From an uncultured Desulfovibrio sp. (GTDB taxonomy: Bacteria; Desulfobacterota; Desulfovibrionia; Desulfovibrionales; Desulfovibrionaceae): 64,000 bases of DNA. The DNA lies in the NCBI RefSeq assembly GCF_902477725.1, contig NZ_CABSIF010000005.1, positions 62,001-126,000 of the forward strand. The letters run 5' to 3'. Below the pieces are notes generated by a model. The model saw nothing but the letters and a program-made list of their open reading frames with translations, was not told the DNA's origin and did no database searches. Below are positions 1-7,381 of the stretch, piece after piece (within the stretch, counting starts at the first letter, position 1; each line of letters starts with the position of its first letter). The position numbers and the translations under genes are program-made.

Positions 1-423
1 GCCAGAGCTTTTGCAATATGCGGGCCAATACCCGTACATTTAGAAATATTCCCTGCTTGCTCGCGAAGCCCCGAAAAGGCACAGAAGACACAGGCTGCGG
101 CAAGCAGAGCTATCAGCCCGTGGATGCAAGCATGGTGCCCAAGCGTTAATCAGACGATTCTAAGGTCGCCCCTAATATTATTGATAAAAGAGGTTACCCG
201 AAGCGCCTCGCCACGGAGGTTGAACTGCCGCGACCACAGGCAGCCCCTGATGGAGACAAAAACGGCATTTGCGCGCGCCCTCCGTAGCCAGCCAATAAAT
301 TGGCCCCAGGAGCCAACTTTGGAAGGAACTTAAGCCTATCGTACTTGCCGCAATAAACTTTTTTTGCCGAAATCAAAAAAAATGCTTGCCAGCCACCCCC
401 TGTTGGCGTAAACACATCTTCGC
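1..423. other. Region upstream of tRNA-Leu without a confident gene
   Basis: No gene can be called with confidence. On the minus strand an open frame from about 145 to position 1 encodes a hydrophobic stretch (GLIALLAAACVFCAF) followed by a helix-hairpin-helix-like GIGPHIAKAL. It lacks an ATG and has an in-frame stop just upstream, so it may be the edge or remnant of a membrane-anchored protein that continues outside the window. The plus-strand frame ending at 333 resembles no family I know. The last 40 bases before the tRNA should contain its promoter, but I see no clear -35/-10 pair. Confidence 0.25.
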
Positions 424-510
424 GCCGAAGTGGTGGAATTGGTAGACACGCTAGGTTCAGGGTCTAGTTCTCGCAAGGGAGTGGGAGTTCGAGTCTCCCC
501 TTCGGCACCA
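424..510 (+). tRNA. tRNA-Leu (anticodon CAG)
   Basis: This is an 87-base class II tRNA. The acceptor 5' strand GCCGAAG pairs with CTTCGGC before an encoded CCA. The D-loop reads GGTAGAC. The anticodon stem CTAGG/TCTAG encloses the loop TTCAGGG, giving anticodon CAG. A long variable arm (CTCGCAAGGGAG) and a T-arm (GAGTTCGAGTCTC) follow. The 3' end doubles as an integration site: its last 21 bases plus one recur at 59402-59423. The gene is intact, as expected when an element restores the tRNA end on integration. Confidence 0.97.
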
Positions 511-511
511 T
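490..511 (+). other. attL core: 22-bp direct repeat at tRNA 3' end
   Basis: The sequence from the T-loop to one base past CCA (CGAGTCTCCCC...GGCACCAT) recurs without mismatch at 59402-59423. A 14-base part recurs at 28507-28520 and a more diverged version at about 62527-62546. A tyrosine integrase gene begins 120 bases downstream, the usual arrangement for an element integrated in a tRNA gene. Its identification as the crossover core is inferred from this geometry. Confidence 0.8.
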
Positions 512-520
512 AAGAAGATA

Positions 521-553
521 AGGGATTACAACAGCTTGTTGTAATCCCTTTTT
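521..553 (+). terminator. Rho-independent terminator after tRNA-Leu
   Basis: A near-perfect stem, AGGGATTACAACA against TTGTTGTAATCCCT, is closed by a two- to four-base loop and followed by TTTTT. It ends the tRNA transcript 10 bases past CCA. Hairpins of different sequence follow the other att-like copies at 28531 and 59448. Confidence 0.9.
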
Positions 554-620
554 CGTTTACCCACGGCTTGAAATGCGCCTTTCCGGCCTTTTGACCCCCC
601 AAATCAGACCTCCCTCAAAA

Positions 621-644
621 GAGGGTCACAAATGGGGTCACAAG
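621..644 (+). repeat. Paired direct repeats, putative integrase arm sites (left end)
   Basis: Two copies of a GGGTCACAA unit spaced 12 bases apart (GAGGGTCACAAAT, then GGGGTCACAAG) overlap the start of the integrase gene. The same doublet occurs at 28418-28440, 59313-59335 and 62442-62464, each time 65-70 bases before an att-like core. Presence near both element ends fits arm-type binding sites of a tyrosine recombinase. The GAGGG here is also the likely ribosome binding site of the integrase, so binding could repress its own expression. That role is inferred. Confidence 0.55.
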
Positions 645-2449
645 CGAGTCGATTTATGGCGCAGTCTTCTTTCGTCCATCCTCTCCGTTCCGGCAAAGCT
701 CCCAGCTTCCTTTACCTAAAGAATGGAATTTTCTACTATCGCTACAGGTTCCCTGGTTGGCTGATAGCCCACATGGGGCACACAGAAATTCGTGTCAGCC
801 TGCGCACTGGTCATCGGCCCCAAGCACTGCGCCTGGCAAGGGACCTACATTCACGCCTACAGCGAGCCCTAGAGATGGAAGACCTACCAACGCACGAAGA
901 ACTCCAGCGTCTGCTTCAACATGCGCTGGATGAGGTTCTCAATGAACCCAACAAAAGTTTGGTGGCACCGGATGAAATTCGCAGGCGCTTGAACGGCTAC
1001 CTCCGGTTCCTTCTAGATGCTGACGCACAGTCGGACGAGGGGCGGCCTATTGCGCACGAGCTAGACCAGAATGGTTCGGTAATAGCGTCGATTGGCCTCG
1101 ACACGGCCATGCTTGAATCTGCCATAGAGCAACAACGCCAGCTGAATTCATTTGACGGAGTTGAAGATTGGCTTCCCCTGAGCATTATGGAAATGATTGC
1201 TGAGCAGGTGTTTGATCGCAGAGAGATTGGGCACGACAACGTCATGGCCTTGGCGAAGTCATATATGGCCATGCAGGTGACGTTTAAAAGAATTCAGGCG
1301 GCGCGGATCAGTGGCGACTATGGGGCAGAACAGGCGTTCTATAGCGCCGAGAGCACTCCCTTCCCTCGTTCCGCTACTGTGTCTGCCCCGGTCTCCACAC
1401 CGATTGAAAAAAAACCACAGCCTTCGCTTTTACTCAGCGAGCTGATGGAACGATATTCATCTACCCGCCTATCTGATGGCGCTTGGAAAGAGCATTCTGT
1501 CAAAGACCACCTCAGACGCCTGCAAAATATCATTGATATACTGGGCGACAAGGACGCGGCATCTGTCACTCGCGGAGAGATGCGCATGGTTCGCGACACC
1601 CTACGCAAATTGCCTCCTTCGAGAAAGAAAAGTCCAAAGTACAGAAACAAAAGTATTGCTGAGCTTCTTGCAAAGCCCCACGCTGTAACCATTTCCGTTA
1701 AGACCGTAAACATAATTGTTCAAGCCATATCAGGCATGTATGAATGGGCAATTCGTGAGCAGTTGCTGGCCATCAACCCTGCCAAGGGCCTGAGCATTCG
1801 AGACCCTCAACCTGACGTTGAAAAGCGTGATCCGCTTACCCCTGAAGACATTAAAACCGTTTTTTTCGGCGGGGATTACAAACCCTCGGCATTTACCAAA
1901 CCGGCCTACTACTGGGTGCCCCTTATCGGCCTATACACGGGAATGCGGCTTGAGGAAATTTGCCAGCTTCACTGTGAAGACATTTTTCAGGATCCCGAGG
2001 GAATTTGGATCTTTGACATCAAGGAATCTTCGGATGATGGACTTAACGACAAGATTCTAAAAAACAAAAACTCACGGCGGTTTGTGCCGATACATAATGA
2101 TCTTATTGAGTTGGGTTTACTGCGGCTTCGAGAAAAGCTTGTAGGTCATAGAGAGTGCCGCCTGTTCCCAGAACTTAAAAAAACGCCATCATCACCCAAG
2201 TATGGCAAGCAGGTGGGGAAAACGTTCAGCCGGAGGCTGGCAAAAAAACGGATTAAAGGCGCCAAGAGCTTCCACTCGCTACGGCACTCGTTCTCACAGT
2301 TTTTTAAGGTCAGAAACCTGCACAATGACATGTTCCGTCAGATATTCGGGCACGAAATCGCAGAGCTGGCAGGTCGGCAATATGGGGAGCGGTTTAGCGC
2401 CAAGCAATGCTTGGGCCTCATCACAATGATAAATTTTCAGGAGCAATAG
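632..2449 (+). CDS. Tyrosine recombinase / tRNA-Leu integrase
   Basis: This 605-residue site-specific recombinase should integrate and excise the element at the adjacent tRNA-Leu. The N-terminal 90 residues (LKNGIFYYRYRFPGWL, then RTGHRPQALRLAR) match the DUF6538-type head of large phage-like integrases. A SAM-like core-binding domain follows at about 270-390. The catalytic domain shows the expected residues: Arg in GLYTGMRLEEICQL, Lys near KNKNSRRFVPIH, the HxxR box in FHSLRHSFSQ, His in IFGHEIAEL, and the nucleophile Tyr in GRQYGERF. The ATG at 632 has GAGGG six bases upstream. The in-frame ATG at 656 has a poorer site. The start overlaps the arm-repeat pair. The next gene starts 4 bases after the stop, so the two are probably co-transcribed. 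The gene looks intact. Confidence 0.93.
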   Translation: MGSQASRFMAQSSFVHPLRSGKAPSFLYLKNGIFYYRYRFPGWLIAHMGHTEIRVSLRTGHRPQALRLARDLHSRLQRALEMEDLPTHEELQRLLQHALDEVLNEPNKSLVAPDEIRRRLNGYLRFLLDADAQSDEGRPIAHELDQNGSVIASIGLDTAMLESAIEQQRQLNSFDGVEDWLPLSIMEMIAEQVFDRREIGHDNVMALAKSYMAMQVTFKRIQAARISGDYGAEQAFYSAESTPFPRSATVSAPVSTPIEKKPQPSLLLSELMERYSSTRLSDGAWKEHSVKDHLRRLQNIIDILGDKDAASVTRGEMRMVRDTLRKLPPSRKKSPKYRNKSIAELLAKPHAVTISVKTVNIIVQAISGMYEWAIREQLLAINPAKGLSIRDPQPDVEKRDPLTPEDIKTVFFGGDYKPSAFTKPAYYWVPLIGLYTGMRLEEICQLHCEDIFQDPEGIWIFDIKESSDDGLNDKILKNKNSRRFVPIHNDLIELGLLRLREKLVGHRECRLFPELKKTPSSPKYGKQVGKTFSRRLAKKRIKGAKSFHSLRHSFSQFFKVRNLHNDMFRQIFGHEIAELAGRQYGERFSAKQCLGLITMINFQEQ

Positions 2450-2452
2450 TTT

Positions 2453-3763
2453 ATGCCTTGGTACAGAATCGTGCCTAAGACTGGGAATAGAAAATACTTG
2501 GAGCTTCCTGTTGGCTCAGTTGATGAACGTGTTTTACGGACTGTGAAGGCACTCTCTTGCTGGTCAACTCAACGCAAGCCCAAAAACAGAAAAGAGTCTT
2601 TACAAGAGAGCTGTGACCCCGTCATATTCATAAATAAAGGTGAAAATCAGAAAATACGGGCATATACAATTATTAGGGCAATCTCAGAATATTTAAAAGT
2701 TCATGCGGAGCTTTTCATTCGTGCCGTTGAATCTCCGCGCGGGGTATATGTCTGCTTTTACACTAACAAAATTTCCTGCTGCGGCCTTAAAAGCATAATG
2801 GAAATGATTTTTAATAAAATATTACACCCATACTTTCCAGACTGTAGATTTCAGGCGTCGATACCTACTAAAATTTTTTCCCAATTTAAAAACCAAGATA
2901 ACTGCTCCCGCGACTACTGTATACCGCCAGAAAAATTTTCAAAAAAATTTTCAATAGACATGCCTCTCCTAGAATATGAAATTAATGATGCACGTAACAA
3001 AATTTCTGGAGCTTCTATAGACCTTTCAATGCTTGTCCTGAAAACAATATTAGAACACCTTATCTCCAATACGACATCAAATGACCAGTTGATATTTTCA
3101 ATCATTGAAAAGGCATTGCACAATTGTAGATATTTTAGAGAGATAATTCATATATCCTGGAATAATGCATACCGCAACAAAGCTATTCAAAATTTTTTGT
3201 TTTCTCTGGGTGATGTTGGAAAAAAATATTTAATAAAAAATATTTTTGACATAGAAATTAAGAAAACAATAGATAACGCTTTACAAATTACACCTGACCG
3301 GAATCCAACCGAATTTCACCGACTGCGAGTTCAGACCAATGACTTACTTACATTTGCTAGCCATGGGGAGATCAAACCTCTGCGTTGCAGCAAAGTAAGT
3401 CCCCCCTGTGGCGTCTGGTGCGGGGCGTGTTCACCGGTAGAGTTGCTAGTGGAGCCAGATATCCGCCAAGGCTTCATCATGTTACCATCAGCTTTAAGCC
3501 AGTCCGCCGAAAAATTTGTGCAACAGCTCCCCCAAGACAGAGCTCTATTTCGCAGGGCAGAGCTTCATACAAAGCTCCCAAAATCTATGCGAAGCACCTA
3601 TGACGTTGACCAAGCACTCTCACATCTCATAGCAATTAACTATATAACTCCTGCAAAATCCGCTATTAAAAACTTTAAACCAGGGAAAAAATCCGAGCTA
3701 TTCATCATAAACAGGCCTAACATACAACAAATATTCAACATTAAAGAATTAAGAAGAATATAA
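2453..3763 (+). CDS. Hypothetical protein coupled to integrase
   Basis: This 436-residue protein belongs to no family I recognise. It starts 4 bases after the integrase stop, with AGGAG placed inside the integrase coding sequence, so translation is probably coupled. Residues 1-130 are mixed and 130-300 are lysine/isoleucine rich. Residues about 305-335 hold a Cys cluster (LRCSKVSPPCGVWCGACSP) that could bind a metal. The last 100 residues look like a small winged-helix-type domain (YDVDQALSHLIAINYITPA). Base composition is much more AT-rich than the integrase, with runs of A and T, which suggests a separate origin. A recombination directionality or regulatory role is possible but has no direct support. 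Confidence 0.7.
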   Translation: MPWYRIVPKTGNRKYLELPVGSVDERVLRTVKALSCWSTQRKPKNRKESLQESCDPVIFINKGENQKIRAYTIIRAISEYLKVHAELFIRAVESPRGVYVCFYTNKISCCGLKSIMEMIFNKILHPYFPDCRFQASIPTKIFSQFKNQDNCSRDYCIPPEKFSKKFSIDMPLLEYEINDARNKISGASIDLSMLVLKTILEHLISNTTSNDQLIFSIIEKALHNCRYFREIIHISWNNAYRNKAIQNFLFSLGDVGKKYLIKNIFDIEIKKTIDNALQITPDRNPTEFHRLRVQTNDLLTFASHGEIKPLRCSKVSPPCGVWCGACSPVELLVEPDIRQGFIMLPSALSQSAEKFVQQLPQDRALFRRAELHTKLPKSMRSTYDVDQALSHLIAINYITPAKSAIKNFKPGKKSELFIINRPNIQQIFNIKELRRI

Positions 3764-4498
3764 GAAAACGCTCATTCCTCTTATTAGCCAGAATATCTGA
3801 CAGGCATACAGCTAATCGGCTACTTTTCCATTCAGAATGTACGTCGGCAACGGGCATTCCGAAAGGTTAATTTCCAGCCACACACCGCTCTATCTTCTCA
3901 AATTTATTCTTTCCAATAAACCAATACATAAATGTTTATTGCGTATTATTGGCGTCAGATAATGATATCCTTTCACATGAGGCCCATTTTATATAGGGCG
4001 TCCTCACAAAGTCTTATTCTAGCCCAAAGACGAACGCTGGCCTTTAGTCCTAATTTCCCCAGCGCAGCCTGACTTTAAGGAGTGAATGTCAGATCGATCA
4101 AGCGATGCAGAACTAATCGGCAAAGTTCATGCGACGCCCCTTAAAGCAAGGTGGCAATCAGTATCCTTTGACGAGACCCGACTAAGTCCTACTTGGGGGG
4201 GGGCAACTGGCAACAACAGCAATTTCATGGCCCCCGTATGGGATGTCATCGCTTAATTCTTTCTTCAGGTGTGCACAGCTCAAGTCTGATTGCCATCGAC
4301 GGCTAGGCCCTCTTGCTCTTCGGCGTCCATATGTAGAGAGGCTGGCCGTTAACTATGCCGAGATTCCAGATGATGGAAATATGTGAACGAATAACTTTGT
4401 CGCATAATATAATATGCGGAGTGGATGGGGAGGGGCTAAAAAAAACATACGGAGAGGTAAGGGAGAAAGCACGAAGCCCTTACCCGGTTAATTGGTAA

Positions 4499-4516
4499 TA
4501 TCTCTGTACAGAGATA
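4499..4516. promoter_or_regulatory. 18-bp perfect palindrome, candidate operator or nick site
   Basis: TATCTCTGTACAGAGATA is perfectly self-complementary and lies 140 bases before the replication-initiator-like gene. It could be a dimeric repressor site or part of an origin recognised by that protein. Neither is proven. Confidence 0.4.
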
Positions 4517-4566
4517 AACAAGTATAAAAGGCTAGGATAGCCATTACCCACCATTAGCAAACAACA

Positions 4567-4599
4567 CAGGGGCATGCATTACCAAGATGCATGCCCCTG
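4567..4599 (+). terminator. Strong hairpin upstream of the Gp2-like gene
   Basis: The arms CAGGGGCATGCAT and ATGCATGCCCCTG are perfectly complementary around a 7-base loop and are followed by TTATTATTTA. The weak T-run allows terminator activity. An origin or leader structure 58 bases before the next start codon is equally possible. Confidence 0.5.
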
Positions 4600-4656
4600 T
4601 TATTATTTACTAAGCCAGCTAAATAAAATGACTTTTATAAAAATTGGAGGACTATC

Positions 4657-5283
4657 ATGCAAAAGACCACCACATCAAACACGTATCGTGGATACCCCAT
4701 CAACACAGGCAAAGACAACAACCTGCCATGCAGCACGAAATGTTTAGACCAACTAGTTGATACTGTTGAGTACATGACCGAAAACCATTCGAGGGTTCTT
4801 GCTGTAAGAGCAGATGTACGCTCGGAACAGGACTCTGAAAGAGTTCTTACAAGAAGAGATGTTACTCGTGTTATTGAGAACACCAAAAGAAACATCAACT
4901 CAAGATTTAAAGACTCGAAGAACAACCCAGATATCAAATTCATTGTAACAACAGAGCAAACCTCTCCAGAGGCTAATCCCCATTTCCATGTCATGGCATT
5001 TGCTAACGGCAATGCCATCCAGAATGGCTACTCCATTTTTTCTGAACTTAACAAGCAGGTAAAAAATAAGCTTGATACTGACAATGATGGACTTGTCCAT
5101 TTTTCAGAAAGTAATGGAAATACAGGCATTATGATCAACAGAAACTCTGATGATTTTGAGCAGCAGATGAATAACACAGTTTATGCTGGCAGTTATCTGG
5201 CTAAAACTAGCTCCAAGAAACACACCCCTGAGGGATCATGGGTGTCATCCTCATCCAGGAGAAAGAAGAAAAATGACAACTAA
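4657..5283 (+). CDS. Inovirus Gp2 / YagK-YfjJ family replication-like protein
   Basis: This 208-residue protein matches the inovirus Gp2 family (YagK/YfjJ C-terminal domain), which I know from filamentous-phage-like and P4-like prophages and which resembles rolling-circle initiators. Supporting motifs are the HUH-type NPHFHVMAFANG at about residues 109-120, preceded by a strand-like KFIVTTEQ, and a C-terminal NTVYAGSYLAKTSS whose Tyr residues sit where a nicking tyrosine is expected. The tail is basic (SSSSRRKKKNDN). GGAGG seven bases before ATG 4657 supports the start. No coat, ZOT or other inovirus genes lie nearby, so it is a lone replication gene or a remnant. Confidence 0.75.
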   Translation: MQKTTTSNTYRGYPINTGKDNNLPCSTKCLDQLVDTVEYMTENHSRVLAVRADVRSEQDSERVLTRRDVTRVIENTKRNINSRFKDSKNNPDIKFIVTTEQTSPEANPHFHVMAFANGNAIQNGYSIFSELNKQVKNKLDTDNDGLVHFSESNGNTGIMINRNSDDFEQQMNNTVYAGSYLAKTSSKKHTPEGSWVSSSSRRKKKNDN

Positions 5284-5433
5284 AAAATCACTGATTCTGC
5301 TGAGATTGATATACCCAATTCCATGGATAGCCAGAGGCGTAAGAAAAAGAACCTCTAGGGTTTTGTTTAGGACGAGCCCCTATTAGAAGCTTTGATCCTG
5401 CCATCCCCTATCGCAACGCTATATGCATTTGAA

Positions 5434-5469
5434 AAGGTGAGTGTTGGCTTCACGAGCAACACTCACCTT
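5434..5469 (+). terminator. Hairpin downstream of the Gp2-like gene
   Basis: AAGGTGAGTGTTG pairs perfectly with CAACACTCACCTT across a 10-base loop. The downstream tract CATTTCTCATTC is only moderately T-rich. It lies 150 bases past the stop at 5283 and could serve transcripts from both sides. The rest of 5284-5688 holds no gene I can identify. Confidence 0.6.
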
Positions 5470-5688
5470 CATTTCTCATTCTTCAAATTCATCTCTTTGG
5501 CAATCTCTACCACCAAGTTGAGCAATGCCTCCATCCAGATTCGGGAACGGTCATAAGCTGTTCATCTAGCTAGGTCAGAGCAAAACAGACGTTCAACGAA
5601 GGCCACAGCAATAAACCGGTAAGGCGTGTATTCTTTCCAGCAATCGAATCGGCACCAATCCAAGTGGTATGCGCTGAGAATGATCCAC

Positions 5689-6027
5689 TCATCGCATCAA
5701 TTCAACTGTCAGCCAGACTTGCTGAATAAAGGCTGCCTGCTTATGGGCTGGAACTCTTTCTAACGCGGCCTGTAGTCTGCTGCTGGCCTCAAGCGTGTCG
5801 CCTTCCTGAACCGTTACAAGATTTGCAACCGTACATTGCAGGGCTCCAGCCAATTCGGGCAACCTGGTAAGCTTGGGGGCAATTTTCCCCTGCTCCATCC
5901 GTGCCAGAGCCTGCTGGGTTATGCCTATTTTCTCCGCCAAAATTTCCTGACTCATCCCAAGCGCTTTCCTTCGAACTGCGATGTTCGTTCCCAGAATTTT
6001 TATTAATGATTCTTGGCTGTTGCTCAT
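5689..6027 (-). CDS. XRE-family (Cro/CI-type) transcriptional regulator
   Basis: This is a 112-residue DNA-binding protein. A Cro/CI helix-turn-helix occupies about residues 10-65: GTNIAVRRKALGMSQEILA, then KIGITQQALARMEQGKIAP, then LPELAGALQCTVANL. A short helical tail (AALERVPAHKQAAFIQQVW) is probably the dimerisation part. The ATG at 6027 is preceded by AGGAG with 7-base spacing. The codon before it is TTG, so a longer start is unlikely. It is divergent from the lipoprotein gene at 6179, and an inverted repeat between them is a natural operator. It probably represses itself and/or the neighbouring block. Confidence 0.88.
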   Translation of the reverse strand: MSNSQESLIKILGTNIAVRRKALGMSQEILAEKIGITQQALARMEQGKIAPKLTRLPELAGALQCTVANLVTVQEGDTLEASSRLQAALERVPAHKQAAFIQQVWLTVELMR

Positions 6028-6068
6028 CAAGATCTCCTGCGATTGTTATGCACAAATCTTGGAGCGCC

Positions 6069-6114
6069 TTGACAATACTTGTAAGGGAGTAGTAGTTGTC
6101 AAAATCAACAACTA
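6069..6114. promoter_or_regulatory. Divergent promoter/operator region with inverted repeat
   Basis: A TTGACA box lies at 6069-6074, and the inverted repeat TAGTTGT...ACAACTA (6093-6099 and 6108-6114) lies between the divergent XRE gene and the lipoprotein gene. The repeat sits where it could control both directions. Assignment to the XRE protein is inferred from position. Confidence 0.4.
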
Positions 6115-6178
6115 AAACTTGTTTAATACCAAAATTCACGCTTCGTTATATTCAACAACACATTGCATGGAGATCACG

Positions 6179-6865
6179 ATGAAAAAATGCCTGCCTGCTG
6201 CGCTTGTCGCCCTGTTAGTCCTGACTGCGGGCTGTTTCAGCAATAGTGACGTGGAATTAGTAAAAAATGGAAGTTTTACTGGATACCCCACCACAACTGT
6301 TGGAAAAATTCTGGACAGCAATTTTGAGAAAATAAAATGGTCCTCATCACAGACTGCTATTGGTGAAACTGTTGTCCGCTTTGATGGGCGCATTTCACCA
6401 AAATTACATGAAAAAATGGATGTTGCGCTTTATCAGTTGCTATTGATGATGGTAAACCATGGCATATTAGCACCTGACACTACCAAAGAGAAACTCACAC
6501 AGATGTTAGCAGCATTTCATCGTCTTCCGCAGACTCTGGGTGAAGCCAATCGTGTTGATTTTGAGAAATATCAACACGTCAAAACGGGATTATTGCCTCG
6601 AGCCATCGACTGCCAAAAATTATCTGCTGCTACCGGAGTAAATGTTTCTCCAGAATGGAATGCACAAGCTGAAGAGTGCATAAAAATATTTGAATCCGTC
6701 GTACGTGATTCTATCAAGACTTACTTTTGGACGCCAGGTTCACAAGTTTTTATAGAATGGAAAATAAGCAACAACAAAAAGAGTTTTGCTCTTTCTCAAT
6801 TCGGAGGAGATGGACTCCCCAATCTCACGTTTAATGATTTTTTGAAAGCAATTACTAGCGATTAA
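6179..6865 (+). CDS. Predicted lipoprotein of unknown function
   Basis: This is a 228-residue protein. The N-terminus MKKCLPAALVALLVLTAGC is a clear lipoprotein signal, with the lipobox Cys at residue 19 followed by FSNSD. Uncharged residues after the Cys do not indicate inner-membrane retention. The mature part begins with VGKILDSNFEKIKWSSS, a pattern I recall from small hypothetical lipoproteins that travel with phage and plasmid-like elements. The function is unknown. GGAG seven bases before 6179 favours this start over the ATG at 6167. It may form a transcription unit with the next two genes (gaps of 28 and 11 bases). Confidence 0.75.
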   Translation: MKKCLPAALVALLVLTAGCFSNSDVELVKNGSFTGYPTTTVGKILDSNFEKIKWSSSQTAIGETVVRFDGRISPKLHEKMDVALYQLLLMMVNHGILAPDTTKEKLTQMLAAFHRLPQTLGEANRVDFEKYQHVKTGLLPRAIDCQKLSAATGVNVSPEWNAQAEECIKIFESVVRDSIKTYFWTPGSQVFIEWKISNNKKSFALSQFGGDGLPNLTFNDFLKAITSD

Positions 6866-6893
6866 GCAACCGCCATAATAGTGAGGCAGTTTT

Positions 6894-7370
6894 ATGCAAG
6901 AGCATATGAGCGAACAGGCGGTAGCAGCCATGCGGGAAGAAGCCAGTGAAGAAACACACTCTGTTATCAAAGCGCTGGAAAACGACTACCCAGGAATCTC
7001 AGAAGGATTAGCAACTGCCTTGGGAGCAGGGACAGGGGCAGCAGGATCATTCGCCGCGCTCACCTTTCTTGGGGTTTCAGGACTCTCCGCTGCGGGAATA
7101 ACCTCAGGCTTGGCTGCTGCTGGTGCCCTTGTAGGTGGAGGGATGGTTGCTGGAATTGGGGTGCTGGCAGCCCCTGTAGCCGCGCTTGGCGTACTTGGCT
7201 ACGCCTTAGCCAAAAAGCATAAGAATGCCAAACTTGCTGCGGCACTGGGTACGGCCATTGAGAAGCTGTTCAACATCCAAACTCGGCTTATGAAAAATGC
7301 CGAATACTTCAAGGATGAAATAGCAACAATCAAGGCAACGATAGAATTTTTGAAGGCCAAGCAGGCCTAA
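6894..7370 (+). CDS. Small glycine-rich membrane protein (ISG12-like hydrophobic core)
   Basis: This is a 158-residue protein. The first 35 residues are acidic and helical. Residues about 40-110 are almost entirely Gly, Ala, Val, Leu and Ser (GLSAAGITSGLAAAGALVGG, AGIGVLAAPVAALGVLGYAL), a glycine-zipper membrane segment resembling the Ifi-6-16/ISG12 family of small membrane proteins. A basic patch KKHKNAKL and an amphipathic helix (AIEKLFNIQTRLMKNAEYF) end it. Such segments can oligomerise in membranes. GTGAGG lies seven bases before the ATG. It sits 11 bases before the next gene, suggesting a two-gene unit. Similarity to ISG12 is judged from composition only. Confidence 0.65.
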   Translation: MQEHMSEQAVAAMREEASEETHSVIKALENDYPGISEGLATALGAGTGAAGSFAALTFLGVSGLSAAGITSGLAAAGALVGGGMVAGIGVLAAPVAALGVLGYALAKKHKNAKLAAALGTAIEKLFNIQTRLMKNAEYFKDEIATIKATIEFLKAKQA

Positions 7371-7381
7371 CGGACGCAACC

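Larger units (their letters stand above)
3764..4656. other. Long non-coding interval with palindrome and hairpin
   Basis: I find no convincing gene here. The stretch about 4000-4350 has mixed composition, no long open frame and a run of eight G at about 4197, and looks like decayed sequence. Two ordered elements lie near the right end: an 18-bp perfect palindrome (4499-4516) and a 13-bp perfect stem (4567-4599), both upstream of the Gp2-like gene at 4657. Confidence 0.6.
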
